Assembly (NCBI RefSeq): GCF_026151205.1
Contig: NC_087084.1
Span: 1,278,312-1,342,311 of the forward strand
Source of the DNA: Bolinopsis microptera
Taxonomy: Eukaryota; Ctenophora; Tentaculata; Lobata; Bolinopsidae
Direction of reading: 5' to 3'
Length of the DNA: 64,000 nt
Positions 24,079 to 36,000 of the stretch are shown here, piece after piece; within the stretch, counting starts at the first letter, position 1; each line of letters opens with the position of its first letter. The notes beneath the pieces were generated by a model that worked only from the letters and a program-made list of their open reading frames with translations, searched no databases and was not told the origin of the DNA. A program made the position numbers and the translations under genes.

Positions 24079-24088
24079 TATATATAAT
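24079..24088 (+). promoter_or_regulatory. Likely TATA box of the cysteine-rich peptide gene
   Basis: TATATATAAT lies about 145 bp before the ATG at 24230. A start around 24110 (CAGTCACTGTGC) would give a 5' UTR near 120 nt. It is the best TATA-like motif in the region, but A/T richness makes chance matches common. Confidence 0.4.
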
Positions 24089-24229
24089 ACTAGTTGATGC
24101 AAGTGACCCAGTCACTGTGCAGAACAATCTCTGATAACAATCTCACTTATAGTTTGCTTGTTGCTCCACTGTGTGAAGTGTAGTGGTACAGTTGTTGTTG
24201 CTCCCTCAGATTCAGCTTAAGATCACAAT

Positions 24230-25202
24230 ATGAAGTTCTTCAGCAGTTTTGCTATTTGTATCTGTTTGGTGATCCCAGCAGTTCTCACTACTAATGCTTC
24301 CCCGGAGGGAGATCTCCAACTGTCGGGAGGTGTGAAAGGTAACGTTCTCCTTAAACCTATAGCTGTTAGTCGACCAATGTACAATATTCCCTCTAGCCAG
24401 ACTCTTCTACCCCCCCCTCCTCCCCCCTTTACTTTAGCACTGATCCGGTGTCACAAGTATATATATATATTATCGTACTGTTGTTAACTATTATGTTCTT
24501 ACAGGTAACAAATGACAAATTATTTGTATTACCACGTGTTTTCCACGTGACAAAGCATACAATACCTATTAGTATTATTACAATAACTATTTTCAGTGTC
24601 CAAGTCTGCATTCCACTGTAAAGTGTTGGAGCACCACAGAATGGACTGTTTCTGTCTGAGCGCCCAGTTCACCGTTAACAGCTGCCATTCCTTACTGGGC
24701 GAGGACATCATCAACTCCCACAAGTACAAAATAGGTTGGATTTATTGAGTTTTAATTGACGTATGTTACTCGTCTAAATTTCTTCAAAGTAGCGCGCCGC
24801 TTTCTTCTCGAAAGTGCTACGAAATAGCGCGCGCCGGGCCAAATCATTAATAATGGTCAAAGTTTTAATGGAGTGACTTTGTTAACGAAAACCTCTGAAA
24901 TGGGACAAGGATATATGGAATGGGTTGTCTGTGATAGATCTGACTTAGACCTTAGTTCCCTGGTAATAGTAGTGGTAGTTAAAATTGTATCGAACATACA
25001 TATTTTGGCTATTTTCTCACCATTTTAACATCAGTACGTTTACTTCCTCCGCGCTGTTAAAATACATGACGCTATTAATTCCCCTCCAGATCACATCAAG
25101 GGTTCATTGTGTCGGAATCACAGAATGAATTGTCGCAACGGTGAAAATACAAAGCAATGCTGTAGATCACTACTCTGCTACAGGAATCTTGGGTGTCGTT
25201 AA
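24230..25202 (+). CDS. Secreted cysteine-rich peptide precursor, three exons
   Basis: Exons 24230-24338, 24597-24734 and 25090-25202 join in phase 1 at both introns and end at TAA, giving 119 residues. The start has a clear signal peptide (MKFFSSFAICICLVIPAVL). Exon 2 has Cys-rich sequence around EHHRMDCFC; exon 3 has around RNHRMNC a C-x6-C-x8-CC-x4-C-x5-C spacing, the order seen in inhibitor-cystine-knot (knottin) and other small disulfide peptides. The HRM-x-C motif occurs once in each exon, suggesting two related modules. Family knowledge: such peptides may be antimicrobial, toxin-like or signalling; the sequence alone does not decide. All three introns' borders are GT/AG (GTAACG, GTTGGA; TTTTCAG, CCTCCAG). 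Confidence 0.78.
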
Positions 25203-25929
25203 AACAACAAACTAACTGAGGATAACACGTTAATCAAGGAATTTACTTTATTAGTTAACTAGAAAGCCCGTGGTAACAGGGACGAAGCTAGTATAGTAGT
25301 ATTCTTTAAAAGAAAGTTTTAATCGCATCAAAAAATATCTATCTCAACCGAAGATCCAGCCGATTCAAATATAAAACACTTTAAACACAATGTAATTACC
25401 ACAAAACCGATCAAAATGACGTTAGAAGTAGAACAATCTTTGCACGTGCATGTGTAAATTAAAACACTGTTGCTATGGAACCTTTCGGTTGTTACCTAAA
25501 TTCCTATTTCTCGCCTAATTTGCACGTGGGCGGTCGTACATCCTACAAAAAGAATTTTTTGAATTATAGTAGAGATTAGTTAATTAATTAATCAATTAAA
25601 TACTTCAATAATGAAATATTAAATGGTGTTTATGACTTATTGATGACAACATTTTAATGCATTTTTAATGACTTGTTGATGAATTGTAAATGGATTTTTA
25701 ATGATTTATTATTAATTATTATTAATGACTTATTGGTGATTATTAATATTAATGATAAATTTCTAATGACTTGTTCATGAATTGTAAATTGCTTGTTTAT
25801 GGCTAGTTAAAGACTTAAAAGAGCTGACAAGTATTAAAAGGAAAAACCGCGTTAATAGCATAAAAGTGCACAACGGCCTTTAAAACTACTAGCAAAACTG
25901 CGCGTTTCGATCTGAAAGCACGTTTTTTA
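25203..25929. other. A/T-rich intergenic stretch
   Basis: No gene recognised. From 25600 to 25810 there are loose repeats of TTAATGACTTGTTGATGAATTG-like wording with variable spacing. Confidence 0.5.
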
Positions 25930-26032
25930 GAGATTTTACCGGTGTATCCTCTAAAATCATCTGATTCGTTTAATTTTAGGGAGGGGCGCTAAAAGGGGAG
26001 AGGGTGCAAATAGAGGGGGGGGGGGCGCTTTT

Positions 26033-26066
<34 letters not shown>

Positions 26067-26388
26067 ACATGCAACGTTACACCACTTTTTCCTACATAAC
26101 ATTGGATCACCACTTTACAAATCACAGGAGAGAACACACATTTCGCCGCGGTTACACTCATGTTGATCAATTTTCCCTACGAACCCCAAAAAACTGTTCC
26201 ATCGCCAATCGATGGGGACAACTTTCTATGGCAAGTTGAAGTTGACCCTGCGTGGAATCGCAATACTTGGTTTGAGGAAGTTAGTAATTTTGACAATTAC
26301 CAGTACCACAATCATCACATTATGGGAACAAATGATGGTTTGAAGCCGTCAAGTGTTTTACTTTTCGAGTTAGTACGATATATTAATA

Positions 26389-27270
26389 CCTTATCGGACC
26401 TTATTTGGACGGACATTACATGAACGGACACAATTGTGAACGGACATTAATATGAACGCTCGAAGGCATTCAAAACCAATAAAAATCCGAATTTTTTTCA
26501 ATATTTTTTGACGTTTTTTAAATTTCAGCAAATGATTTTTAAATCCATTTTTTATACAGTAAGTAAGAAAAGCAGTCATTAAGCAATAAAAATTTTAAAT
26601 ATGTGTACATGATCAGTGTCTAATATCACATATCATCTTCATCAAATGGGTTTTCGTGCATGAAATAGTCCATGCTTAAAGCATCAGTGATTTCTAGCTT
26701 TATGGAAACCTTTTTTTATCAAACTACCCCGGTCCTGCATTTCAGTGTTAACTTTTACAAGCTATTCGGCGTGAAGTGGTTTTATCTTAGACAACTTTAG
26801 GTTAACCTTAACATCACGTGGAGCATTCCTAGCACTGTTTCATTACCGCCCCCGAGTAATATGAACTATAACAAAGTCGGACAATGTCCTTGGCAACACG
26901 ATTTACCGTAATATCTAGAGGCTGGAACAAGTTTGTCTAGTTCATGAACTATGTTGCTGAGTGCCATAATTTCGTTGACTTTTTTCCGCCAAGTGACCCT
27001 TGAAAACATCATATACTATAGTAGTAGTGTTTTCTGTGCCTCCGGCAGACCAAGGAGAACCTTTCCGTCGTTAACTTACGGCACAATAAAGTTCTCAAAG
27101 TTGTCATATTCTGGACAAAAAGTTCGAAATGGAAAAATTTTTGAAAAAATTTCAACGGACTTTAACTTGGACGGACATTAATTGAACGGACTTTATTTGA
27201 ACGGACATTAAGATGAACGCTAGGGCCTCCAGCGTTCAAGTAATGTCCGTCCAAATAAGGTCCGATAAGG
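26389..27270. mobile_element. TA-flanked element with 31-bp perfect TIRs, nested
   Basis: The ends begin CCTTATCGGACCTTATTTGG and match exactly for 31 bp in inverted orientation; TA flanks both ends (26387-26388 and 27271-27272). GAACGGACATTAA-type motifs repeat near both ends. Removing it joins the left arm of the surrounding repeat exactly as in the other two copies, which proves insertion. The 882 bp contain no recognisable transposase. Confidence 0.85.
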
Positions 27271-27410
27271 TAATCACGTCGCAAGTAGCGATTTCAAAAA
27301 GCGTATGTCACCTTGTAAAGTAAAACCTCAACTGCTCATGTTTTATTTCTATCAATGATGACCGATTTTTGAGTTTTTTCGTGTTTATTTGTGATCCCAA
27401 ATAGGACTGT

Positions 27411-28835
27411 AGAGCGGTGTCAAATCGCCAGGGTAGGACTCCAGAGCGGCCGCCCTTATAGATCTCACAACATGAGGACTTTAGAGCAGTACGATCCTAA
27501 AATGAGGACTGAAGAGCGGTGGACTGTTGAGCGGTGGACTGTAGGCCGGTAAAGGTCGGAAGTAGGACTGCAGAAAGCGGGCAGGTTTAGTGCTGCGAGC
27601 GGTGGAAACCCCTTGTACCCAGGTCATCATAAAATAGTTGAGGAAATCGTCAAGGCTAAGGTCGCCGGGGATTAGGTCTCGGCTTCGGATGCACCTTGCT
27701 TAACGGAGTTTAGGATCTGGGCAGGAGGGTTGTTAGAGCATATCCGAAGGTGCTTGGCGCGGGAGTAGATAGTCTTCACTTCGCAGCTGGTGAAGTCTGC
27801 AGGATGAATGTGAGGTTTAGGGGTGTCACAGACGGAATCTCCAGTGGTGTAGATGCGACCAGGACACTTGTATTTCCTCAGGACACATCGCCAAGCTTGA
27901 CGGCCGTCTTGGGTAGAAAGACTGTTAACACTTTGCATATAATAGGTAGTTGTAGAAACTAGAAGAGGAGTAGGAATCGAATTTGATATACGAAAACTGG
28001 ATACTCCGTGATATTTATACCATACCTTCGAAATCCTAACAAGATATCGAACTGCGATGGGATCTGATCTGAATCAGTCCCGTCACCAGATTGATGAACA
28101 TGAGATATCCTTAGTAGGCGCTAAAGCGTCACGCGATGCGATCCTCATTCCTAAATGATCTGCACGAACTTGATCGGTACTCTGCTTAGCGAAATCACAT
28201 TGATACGAACAGTTCACTAAAATACCGAAGACACGTTTTAAATTTTTGAGTAGCAGGGGAATATTTCAATCATTTGGAAGACGTTGAGACCGACCAATAA
28301 TCTTAAATTAAGTTACACTATAATATTAGTAATGAAATATTTATAATAAGTAAATGAAAATGTTCATTAACTCCATGACTCTTTAATAAAGTTATCATCC
28401 TAGAATGTCATTACCATAATCAATCACGAGTTACAATGTATAACTTACCTTCGTTGAGTGTTCAATCTTCAAATTTTCAACCGCTATAGAGTCCTCATGT
28501 TATAGGAGGGTACCGCTCTAGAGTCCTCATGTTATTGGATCTATAAGGGAGGGCCGCTCTGCAGTCCTACTTCCGACCTTCACCGACCTTCACCGACCTT
28601 CACCGACCTTCACCGGCCTACATTCAACCGCTCAACAGTCCACCGCTCTACAGTCCTCATTTTAGGATCGTACCGCTCTAAAGTCCTCATGTTGTGAGAT
28701 CTATAAGGGCGGCCGCTCTAGAGTCCTACCCTGGCAATTTGACACCGCTCTACAGTCCTACTTCCGACCTTCACCGACCTACAGTCCTACGCTCAACAGT
28801 CCTCCGCTCAATAGTCCTACAGCCCTGGTGTTCAA
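27411..28835. mobile_element. Inner element with repetitive inverted ends (CCGCTCTACAGTCCT motif)
   Basis: Left end 27413-27565 and right end about 28600-28790 are inverted copies built from repeated AGGACTGTAGAGCGGT motifs; shared blocks include GGGCGGCCGCTCTAGAGTCC and CTCATTTTAGGATCGTACCG. A further partial right-end copy lies at 28480-28600. It is inserted into the loop of the larger inverted repeat and carries the FLYWCH-like fragment. Confidence 0.6.
27672..27971 (-). pseudogene. FLYWCH zinc-finger-like fragment
   Basis: The minus-strand frame contains W-R-C-x6-C-x-G-R then P-H-I-H (WRCVLRKYKCPGRI and KPHIHPADF), which fits the FLYWCH zinc finger W-x-C...C...H-x-H, with YY upstream at the usual Tyr/Phe position. 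FLYWCH domains are known in MULE-type transposons and in some host DNA-binding proteins. The frame ends at a TAA at 27670; a shift of one base continues in a plausible frame (DLSLDDFLNYFMMTWVQG) into the inverted end of the element. It is probably a broken transposon gene. Confidence 0.5.
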
Positions 28836-29310
28836 TGCTCTTATTCTCTTATTCTATTTAGATGGGCTTATATTATTATGTATCGCTACTCGCGACGTGA
28901 TATTATATCATACTAACTCGAAAAGTAAAACACTTGACGGCTTCAAACCATCATTTGTTCCCATAATGTGATGATTGTGGTACTGGTACTGGTAATTGTC
29001 AAAATTACTAACTTCCTCAAACCAAGTATTGCGATTCCACGCAGGGTCAACTTCAACTTGCCATAGAAAGTTGTCCCCATCGATTGGCGATGGAACAGTT
29101 TTTTGGGGGTTTGTAGGGAAAATTGATCAACATGGTGTAACGTAAAGTGGTGATCCAATGGAGGAAAAAGTGGCGTAACGTTGCATGTTGGCCCCCCCCC
29201 CCCCCCCGAAAAAGCGCCCCCCTCTATTGGCGCCCCCTCCCCTTTTAGCGCCGCTCCCTAAAATTAAACAAATTAATTTATTTTAGAGGATACGCCGGCA
29301 GTTTCTCTGT

Positions 29311-30072
29311 TATCTAATACATTTTTTAAATGTGTGACGAGAATGGTACCATCTAACAAGAAAGTCGTATGAAACTATTTTATTAACTGGACATTCAAAT
29401 TTGGTCAAACACAGAAGCATATTTTTGCCCAGACGATGAAACGAGTATTTTTACCATTGGGGGTTTACAAAGTCTCATAGTGTGACATGAAAAATGAACA
29501 TGTCCATAAAATAAAGATTTCAATTATGTGTCATGGTACAAATAAAAGCATCATATAATGAAAAAAATAAATTCGATATGTAATAATTTTAAAAGTCTAC
29601 ATATAAATTGACAACTAAACATCGAAATGAATATTTTCGAACGTTATTTAAACAATAAAATTTAACAGGTTTCAGCATCATGATCGAAATTATATATACT
29701 ACTCACAAGAATGAGTTCAGTCGGTAATATCAATTAAGCATATTAAGTATTAACATTTCCTATCAATATCATGTCTTCATTTCAATAAAATAGGACGAAT
29801 TAAAATTCGATCCAAAAATCGATCAATAGGTAATCGTAGATGGATCATAAAAAATGGTCACTGTCACCAAGATGTAAATCAGATCGAATTGAGACGCCGT
29901 TCGATCTAATTTCTCGTTCGATCTAATTTCTCGTTCTTTGCACACGAAAGTCTATTTTTAAGTGTAAGCCACACATCAAATTAGTTTCGAAAGTTTTCCG
30001 ATAAAAAATATTTCAAGAATTAAATTAATTCCAGACAAATATATGAGCTATGATTTGAAAGTTTCAGCCCCT
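29311..30072. other. Intergenic 3' flank of gene A
   Basis: A/T-rich and shared with copy B (43940-44946). The two copies differ here by replacement: 29850-29935 has no match in B, and B has about 400 bp (44472-44870) absent from A. No gene seen. Confidence 0.5.
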
Positions 30073-30078
30073 TTTATT
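30073..30078 (-). promoter_or_regulatory. Poly(A) signal overlapping the stop codon of gene A
   Basis: The minus strand reads CCTCAATAAAAGG: the TAA stop lies within AATAAA. Cleavage 10-30 nt beyond would leave almost no 3' UTR. The same arrangement occurs in gene B at 44947-44952. Confidence 0.55.
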
Positions 30079-33000
30079 GAGGGTAAATTTGTTCGATAAC
30101 TCTCAAACAAGGACTAAGATCAGTTCTAGTGTAGTATACTCCGGTAGATGTGTTACACACCACTTCCTTCGCATCCTCGTTCATGAAAACCATCTTTACA
30201 TCAATGCACGTGACGACATATTTATAGTCGTCCGATTCAGCAATTTCAACCTGCAAAATGGATTCATTGAGTATAATGGATATGAAAAAGGACTTGTCAA
30301 ATCGAGAAAATGAAATTCTTATTAGTTTTAATCTGACTATCTAATATGTAATACCATATCCATAGAAACTGACCATTTTCAAATGTGCATTTGGTGGCAT
30401 ACGGGGTGGCTTACAGCGTTGTTTTATTTTTAGGGTCGTCTTATCAGTACTGAATTCGAATCCAGTGTCCAACTTAATCCTGAGGGGGCATGCAAATTTG
30501 GACCATGTGTGTAATCAATTTATCATTTCTATATGATCAAGTAAACTTCATTGATTGTAAACTTTATCGGATTCAAAGTCGATGCTTCGACAACAATATA
30601 TAGCACGATTTACAAAAAATAAAAGTAATACGATAAGTGGCTGAGTGCAGTTCAATTAAGTAATTTCTAATATACAATTTTTCGAATGAAATAACACCTG
30701 AAGCTGTAAAGACCACCGTCGCAAGAATACACTTCTTTTAAATGATGTGAGATTGTGTAGGGGCCCGATACTGCAGAGAAGTCTGGAAGGGCTATTGGAA
30801 TATCTTTGTTCCCTTCTGAGAAAAATATCATTGTAGTTGCAAACTTTGATACACAATAAACCTACATTTTATAAGAAATACAGGATGAGCCAGCTGTTTC
30901 TTAATTTGTCATGCATTATTCTACTCTATTATCAATTTATTAGTGTTGCCACAGACCTTCTGTTAATTTTTCGGTGTAAGATTGAAGGTCGAATTAAGGA
31001 ACCATACAACTTAAAAGTTTAAATGTCTTAAAACAATGTAAACTGAATCATAAGAAAAACAAACCATGATAGTGAAGGAATACACTCAATGGCTTGATGT
31101 CTCCAAGGACTGAAACTGAAAAGATTGCAGTCGACCTTTCAAAAACGGCTTTTACTTTGGAAATTTTTGCTTTAGCTGACTTGACGGATATTACGTCGCA
31201 TGTTTGCTGTTGACCAGAAAGGAAAATAACCGCTCTGTAATCTGAAACATAGACTTAAAAACTTCAAAATTAAAATTCATCTTTAATTATATTTTGATTT
31301 AAAACTATATTAGAGAGATATTTTATCCAAAATAAATTATACATTTGTTTTATAAGTGCAGCAGCATCAGCAACTGCAGACACCATGGTTAAACAACAAC
31401 ATGATACTAGTTTAACTAAAATATCGGGATTTCAAAATTATTGAAGAACCTATCATAATCATTTAACCTGTAACATCGCTACTCGTCAATCTCTGAATGA
31501 GGAGTTTGGTAGACATCACACCTTTCTTATCAATTGGAGAGATTAGTGTACGGTACTGGTGATCCGATGGAAGACTTTCCCAATTTATTGAGCGTCCATC
31601 TAGTAGTAATTATTAAAGTTTTATTAGATTAGCATTCTCTAAACTTCTTGAGTTACTTACTTGTACTTGCTTTCTTGGGTTAAGTTTTGTTAAACTAAAA
31701 CACAGCATTTAGTATAGCTAGAACTTAGTTCTACTCCCTTTAATTATTGATTTGTTTTTTATTTAGTTTTGTTTGTTATAAATGGTATAAAATTAAAATT
31801 TCTACTGAACTGAAATTTTTGTTTAACTGTAAACATTAAGTTTAAACTTGTTTATAAAAACAATGACATCTTATCATTCAAAAAACATATAACTGTGAAC
31901 ACAATTACTTTTGTTAACTTAGATACAGCTTACTTACTTCTTTTCTGCCATGTGATCCTGACGTCGGATACGTCTATGGCAGTGAAATATGTTGTCAAAA
32001 TGGCTCGTCGTCCCTCCGTTGTCAGAACTGGTGTTATGGCAACGGCTTCACCTAATAGGATAAACATCGGGAGGTTAATTAAAATGTTTCAACGTTTCCC
32101 AGAAATATATTGACAATGTCTGTTTCATAGCACCTAAAAAATATTTTTAAAAAGATAAATAAATATTTTCAATTTCAAGAGAAAAGGCTTAATTTCACAT
32201 AAAAATCAAAAAATTCATATTACTTAATGAACTTTCAGATAAACGTTTAGGAACAATGAAATGTTCCATAAAGATTATAACAACACTTGCCGATAAACGA
32301 GAATTTCTTTCTAAGGGATACTTGAACTGAATTCTGGATCCGAACGGAATAATCACAAGAACCATGTTGTGAAACTAAATCATCTTTTGAGCGTGCTGTC
32401 ATAGAATCAGAACTGAAGATCATCAAATTAATAACCTACATGTTCTGCCATGCTTTCATTCTGTTGAATTTTTCAATAGGTTCAGGACCGATTGTTGAAC
32501 TTTAGATGATACTTTTAAAGAGGAATATGGTGCAAGATATCTTAAGATATTATAATAATGAGAGAGGATTATTTAAATGTGAACTCTCAAAAGAGGTTCT
32601 AACCTTAGAAGGAGAAAAACTTCAGTAAAGATTATCCCATCATCTACGATATCTAAACTCGTCGATGTACTAGCAGAATTCACCTGGTATGATAGATTGA
32701 TAATTTAAATTCAGCCATGTATAAATTATGTACATTATGTGTACATTATGTATACATTCATGTATACATTTTTTGATCGTTAACCTAATTATCTTTAGAA
32801 GTGTACTTACAACAATTGGGCATTTCCTTTTCAAATCGTGAAAGGCCAATAAATTGTGATGTTTATTTTTAATTTCTTAAAACGTATGTTCGATATCACA
32901 AATATTATTAATTTTCACTCACAAGAGAGCAATCCAAATTCCTTGACAGCGGTGCTGAAGGTGCGTGAGTTACGAAAGTCACCACAGCTCCTGTATCTGG

Positions 33001-36000
33001 AGTCAGGACTATCAAATCGATATCACTTTCAATCCTTATTTCGTTCAGATGACTTATTGGTGTATCGATGGTATGTCCTGAGATTGCAGAGGTTTGTGAG
33101 TTAAATCATATCTTAAATTGAAACATTTTTTTACTTTAAAAAAAACTTATTTGCTGTTTTAGCTGCGCTGCACCAGGGCCAGCAAGTGAAATAAATGACC
33201 ACCCTTATGCTTTACTTCGGACAACCATGGCTTTATAGTTACGGCATATAACCGGCACTTCCAGGAATCCGAAGGATCAAGTCTAACGCCAGGCGACGGT
33301 TAAGGTGTAATACCACACTTTCCTCACCCGAAGCTTCACTGTATTGATCATTAACAGCTCCTCATTTAACCCTCACACACGTTTTCTCGAGCATTCGGCT
33401 GAGTGGACCGGGGGGCTGCATAGGTCCAACGGAACCCTTAACAGAGCGTCAACGACGCTCACCCCATGGCTAGCGGCACAGACGGGAATCGAACCTGGGA
33501 CCCTCATGTGAATGCGAGGCATTTCACAGGCAGGCAGGCAGGCAGACTAACGAACTGCGCCACAATATAGCCATTTTGATTATTTGATTATTTGGGGAGA
33601 TTATTTGGGGAGACTATTATTTTCAATTAATAAAATAACCCAAGCCTGATAGAAAAATAAATCTTTTACCAGAACTATACTGTGCCCGACAGTAAAGAGA
33701 TCCAGTAGCTGCACTGGAGTGAGTAACTTTGATTTTCCACTGGACTCTTGTTGTAGAATATACTTTTTCTGACATTTTAAAGATTACAACTTCATGGTGT
33801 TTATTGTAAGTAAAACCGGTGTTGCATACAACCTTGCTGTCCAGCATCCATCTGAAATTTTAAATTGTTCTAATATTTCTTTAGGCATTAAATTATTAGG
33901 GAAGTGAAATGTACAACATGATATTTTGATTTAAATATTTTAAAGATATAGTTTATGTTGAAATATTTTCCACATAATCTTCAAATTTTACGCGCAATAA
34001 AGTTCGCAAAAAACAAAAAATTGAGACCAATGATATAACAATAACTAACCGCAAATTATCCAAAATAGAAGTGTTTAGGTTGAATGGTAGAGAACAGGTG
34101 ACTTCTGATTCTGTCCCTGAAATGCCCCACACAGAAGTAGGATATTGAATCCCACTGACATCAACTCCAATCAAAATCACTTGACTGCTCTTTAAGACTC
34201 GCTCTGCAAATATATCAGTGAAAGATACAACATGTATTATATCCACCAGCGGGCTATATTTTGTCTTCTGACCTCTCGCAGCCCGATGTAACAAGACACA
34301 GTGCGCGTCCAGCCCGCTTAAAATATAGCACGCGAGCAGACGACACATAACGTGACAAGTAACAATACAGCCCGGAGCACTTTCACTTTCATAACTGCCC
34401 GATACGATGATAATCGTTGAGGTATTCTAATCGCTTGGTTCATTGTCTTAGTAACTTTAATCTACCTACCTTGTTAAAGTTGGATTCGGTTTCTGATTCA
34501 ATACAGTTTGGTTTTTTATTCAAAAAGGTTTCAGTATGTCTGTTCGCGTGGGAACATGTCTGCTACGCGCGCACGTGACTGCTCTTGTATGTCACGTGAC
34601 CTACTCGTGCGAGCGCATCTACGCGCTATTAGACGAATTTGATGTCACGTGACTGAGCAGTGTACTAGGTGGCAGTTGCCTATACCGGGCCGACTCTAAT
34701 TAGGGATCGCTTTCACTTTCACGTTTCCGTTTCCGCCCCTCTGCCTAGATTTCCGCTCACTTCCTGCCCAGCCACATAATTGTTCGGAGCTCAGCGATAG
34801 AACCAGTTTGTTGAATTTGACCTCTGAGGTCACCTGACTGACAATTTTCTCGACTGACTGACAATGTTTCTTCTTTTTCCCATTTAGAATACAAAGATTA
34901 GTACATTTTAGCTTATGATTAATATTATATTTTTACCTAGATTAAACGAGATGTCTGATTGTGACCCTGATTATGTTCCAACCCCCTCTCAACTTCCCGA
35001 CCAGGGAGACTCCGATTTTGATCCGGACATTGATAAATTGTGTGGTGTAGCTGACCGTCGTCCTTTCTGCCCCGGAAACTTTGATGTTGGAATATCAGAC
35101 TTGATCCCCTCCACACAGATTCCTCAGAGCACTCCAAGGTCAACCAGGGCGAGCACTCCAAGGTTAACCAGGGCGAGCACTTTGATCTCAGCACACGACC
35201 GTTCTGTCAGTTTGATGAATCAGGCTCTGTTGAATGCCTCCCATGACTCACTATTCCCTCGAGAAGAATTATCAGAAGATAGTGCAACTGGACAGTTCTC
35301 CATTTCAAACATTCTGTATGGAAAGAAGTCAACTCCCCCATCTGATCAGACCCCATCAAGTTCAACTCGGACCCACTCTGCAAATCGAGAGCTTGAAATG
35401 GAAAAGATTGTTTCCCGGTTTCTCACCAACACCGTTCCCGAAAACACCCTGAAGAAAAATGTGACTGCATTGAATGCTTTCAGAGACTTTGCGAAGACGG
35501 ACGAAACAGTTAAATCCCCGTGGGAGGAGCTTCCTCTTTCAAGAATGCCTAACGCTTTAGTGAGGTTCGTCGCCGCTAGAGGAGAAAACTATGACCAGCG
35601 GACTTTCCACAGTCTACTTGGAGGTTTGCTAATTTTTTATTTGATTCTTCAATAGCTTGTAATTAAGATGACATCGTACTTTTGAACAACATTCTGTTGA
35701 ATAGTAAGAGTAGGATCATTATACCAGTATGCAGTCTAGCAGAACAGATTCTCTTTCCTGTTTTTAATCCATTTCACGTACACATGTTAAATGCAGTACA
35801 TGTTCAGATCTTTCCATATTTTCAGGTCTGAACCGAGTACTAAGAGCGAGATGTGATGACCAAGGTGTAACAAAAGAGGACTACAACATCTTCAAACACA
35901 GACGCTTTAGACCGTTTCAGCTAGTTTACGACGGGTACGTCAAAGAGAAACAATACTCAATGCCGGCTACACTCAACCAACCTGATCACCTCACTTCGGA

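Larger units (their letters stand above)
25930..29310. mobile_element. Long inverted-repeat element with nested insertions
   Basis: The left arm (25935-26388, continued at 27271-27294) is repeated inverted at 28876-29305. Shared blocks include CCATCGCCAATCGATGGGGA, AATGATGGTTTGAAGCC and a G-run (C-run on the other arm) next to GGGAGNGGCGCTAAAAGGGG. The outer ends are TTACCGGTGTATCCTCTAAA and its inverted relative. The left arm is interrupted by a separate TA-flanked element, and the centre holds a second inverted-repeat element. A third copy of the arm lies at 43505-43935. No transposase was recognised in the arms. Confidence 0.75.

Noticed and set aside
32164-32584. Plus-strand frames within gene A and gene B introns/exons (for example 52164-52352)
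   Set aside because: They are shadows of minus-strand exons at 32652-32604 and 32412-32290 and of their copies.
33480-33563. Candidate tRNA gene on the minus strand
   Set aside because: A and B boxes are present but there is no cloverleaf, the box spacing is widened by CTGC repeats and a long unrelated body follows; it is a SINE.
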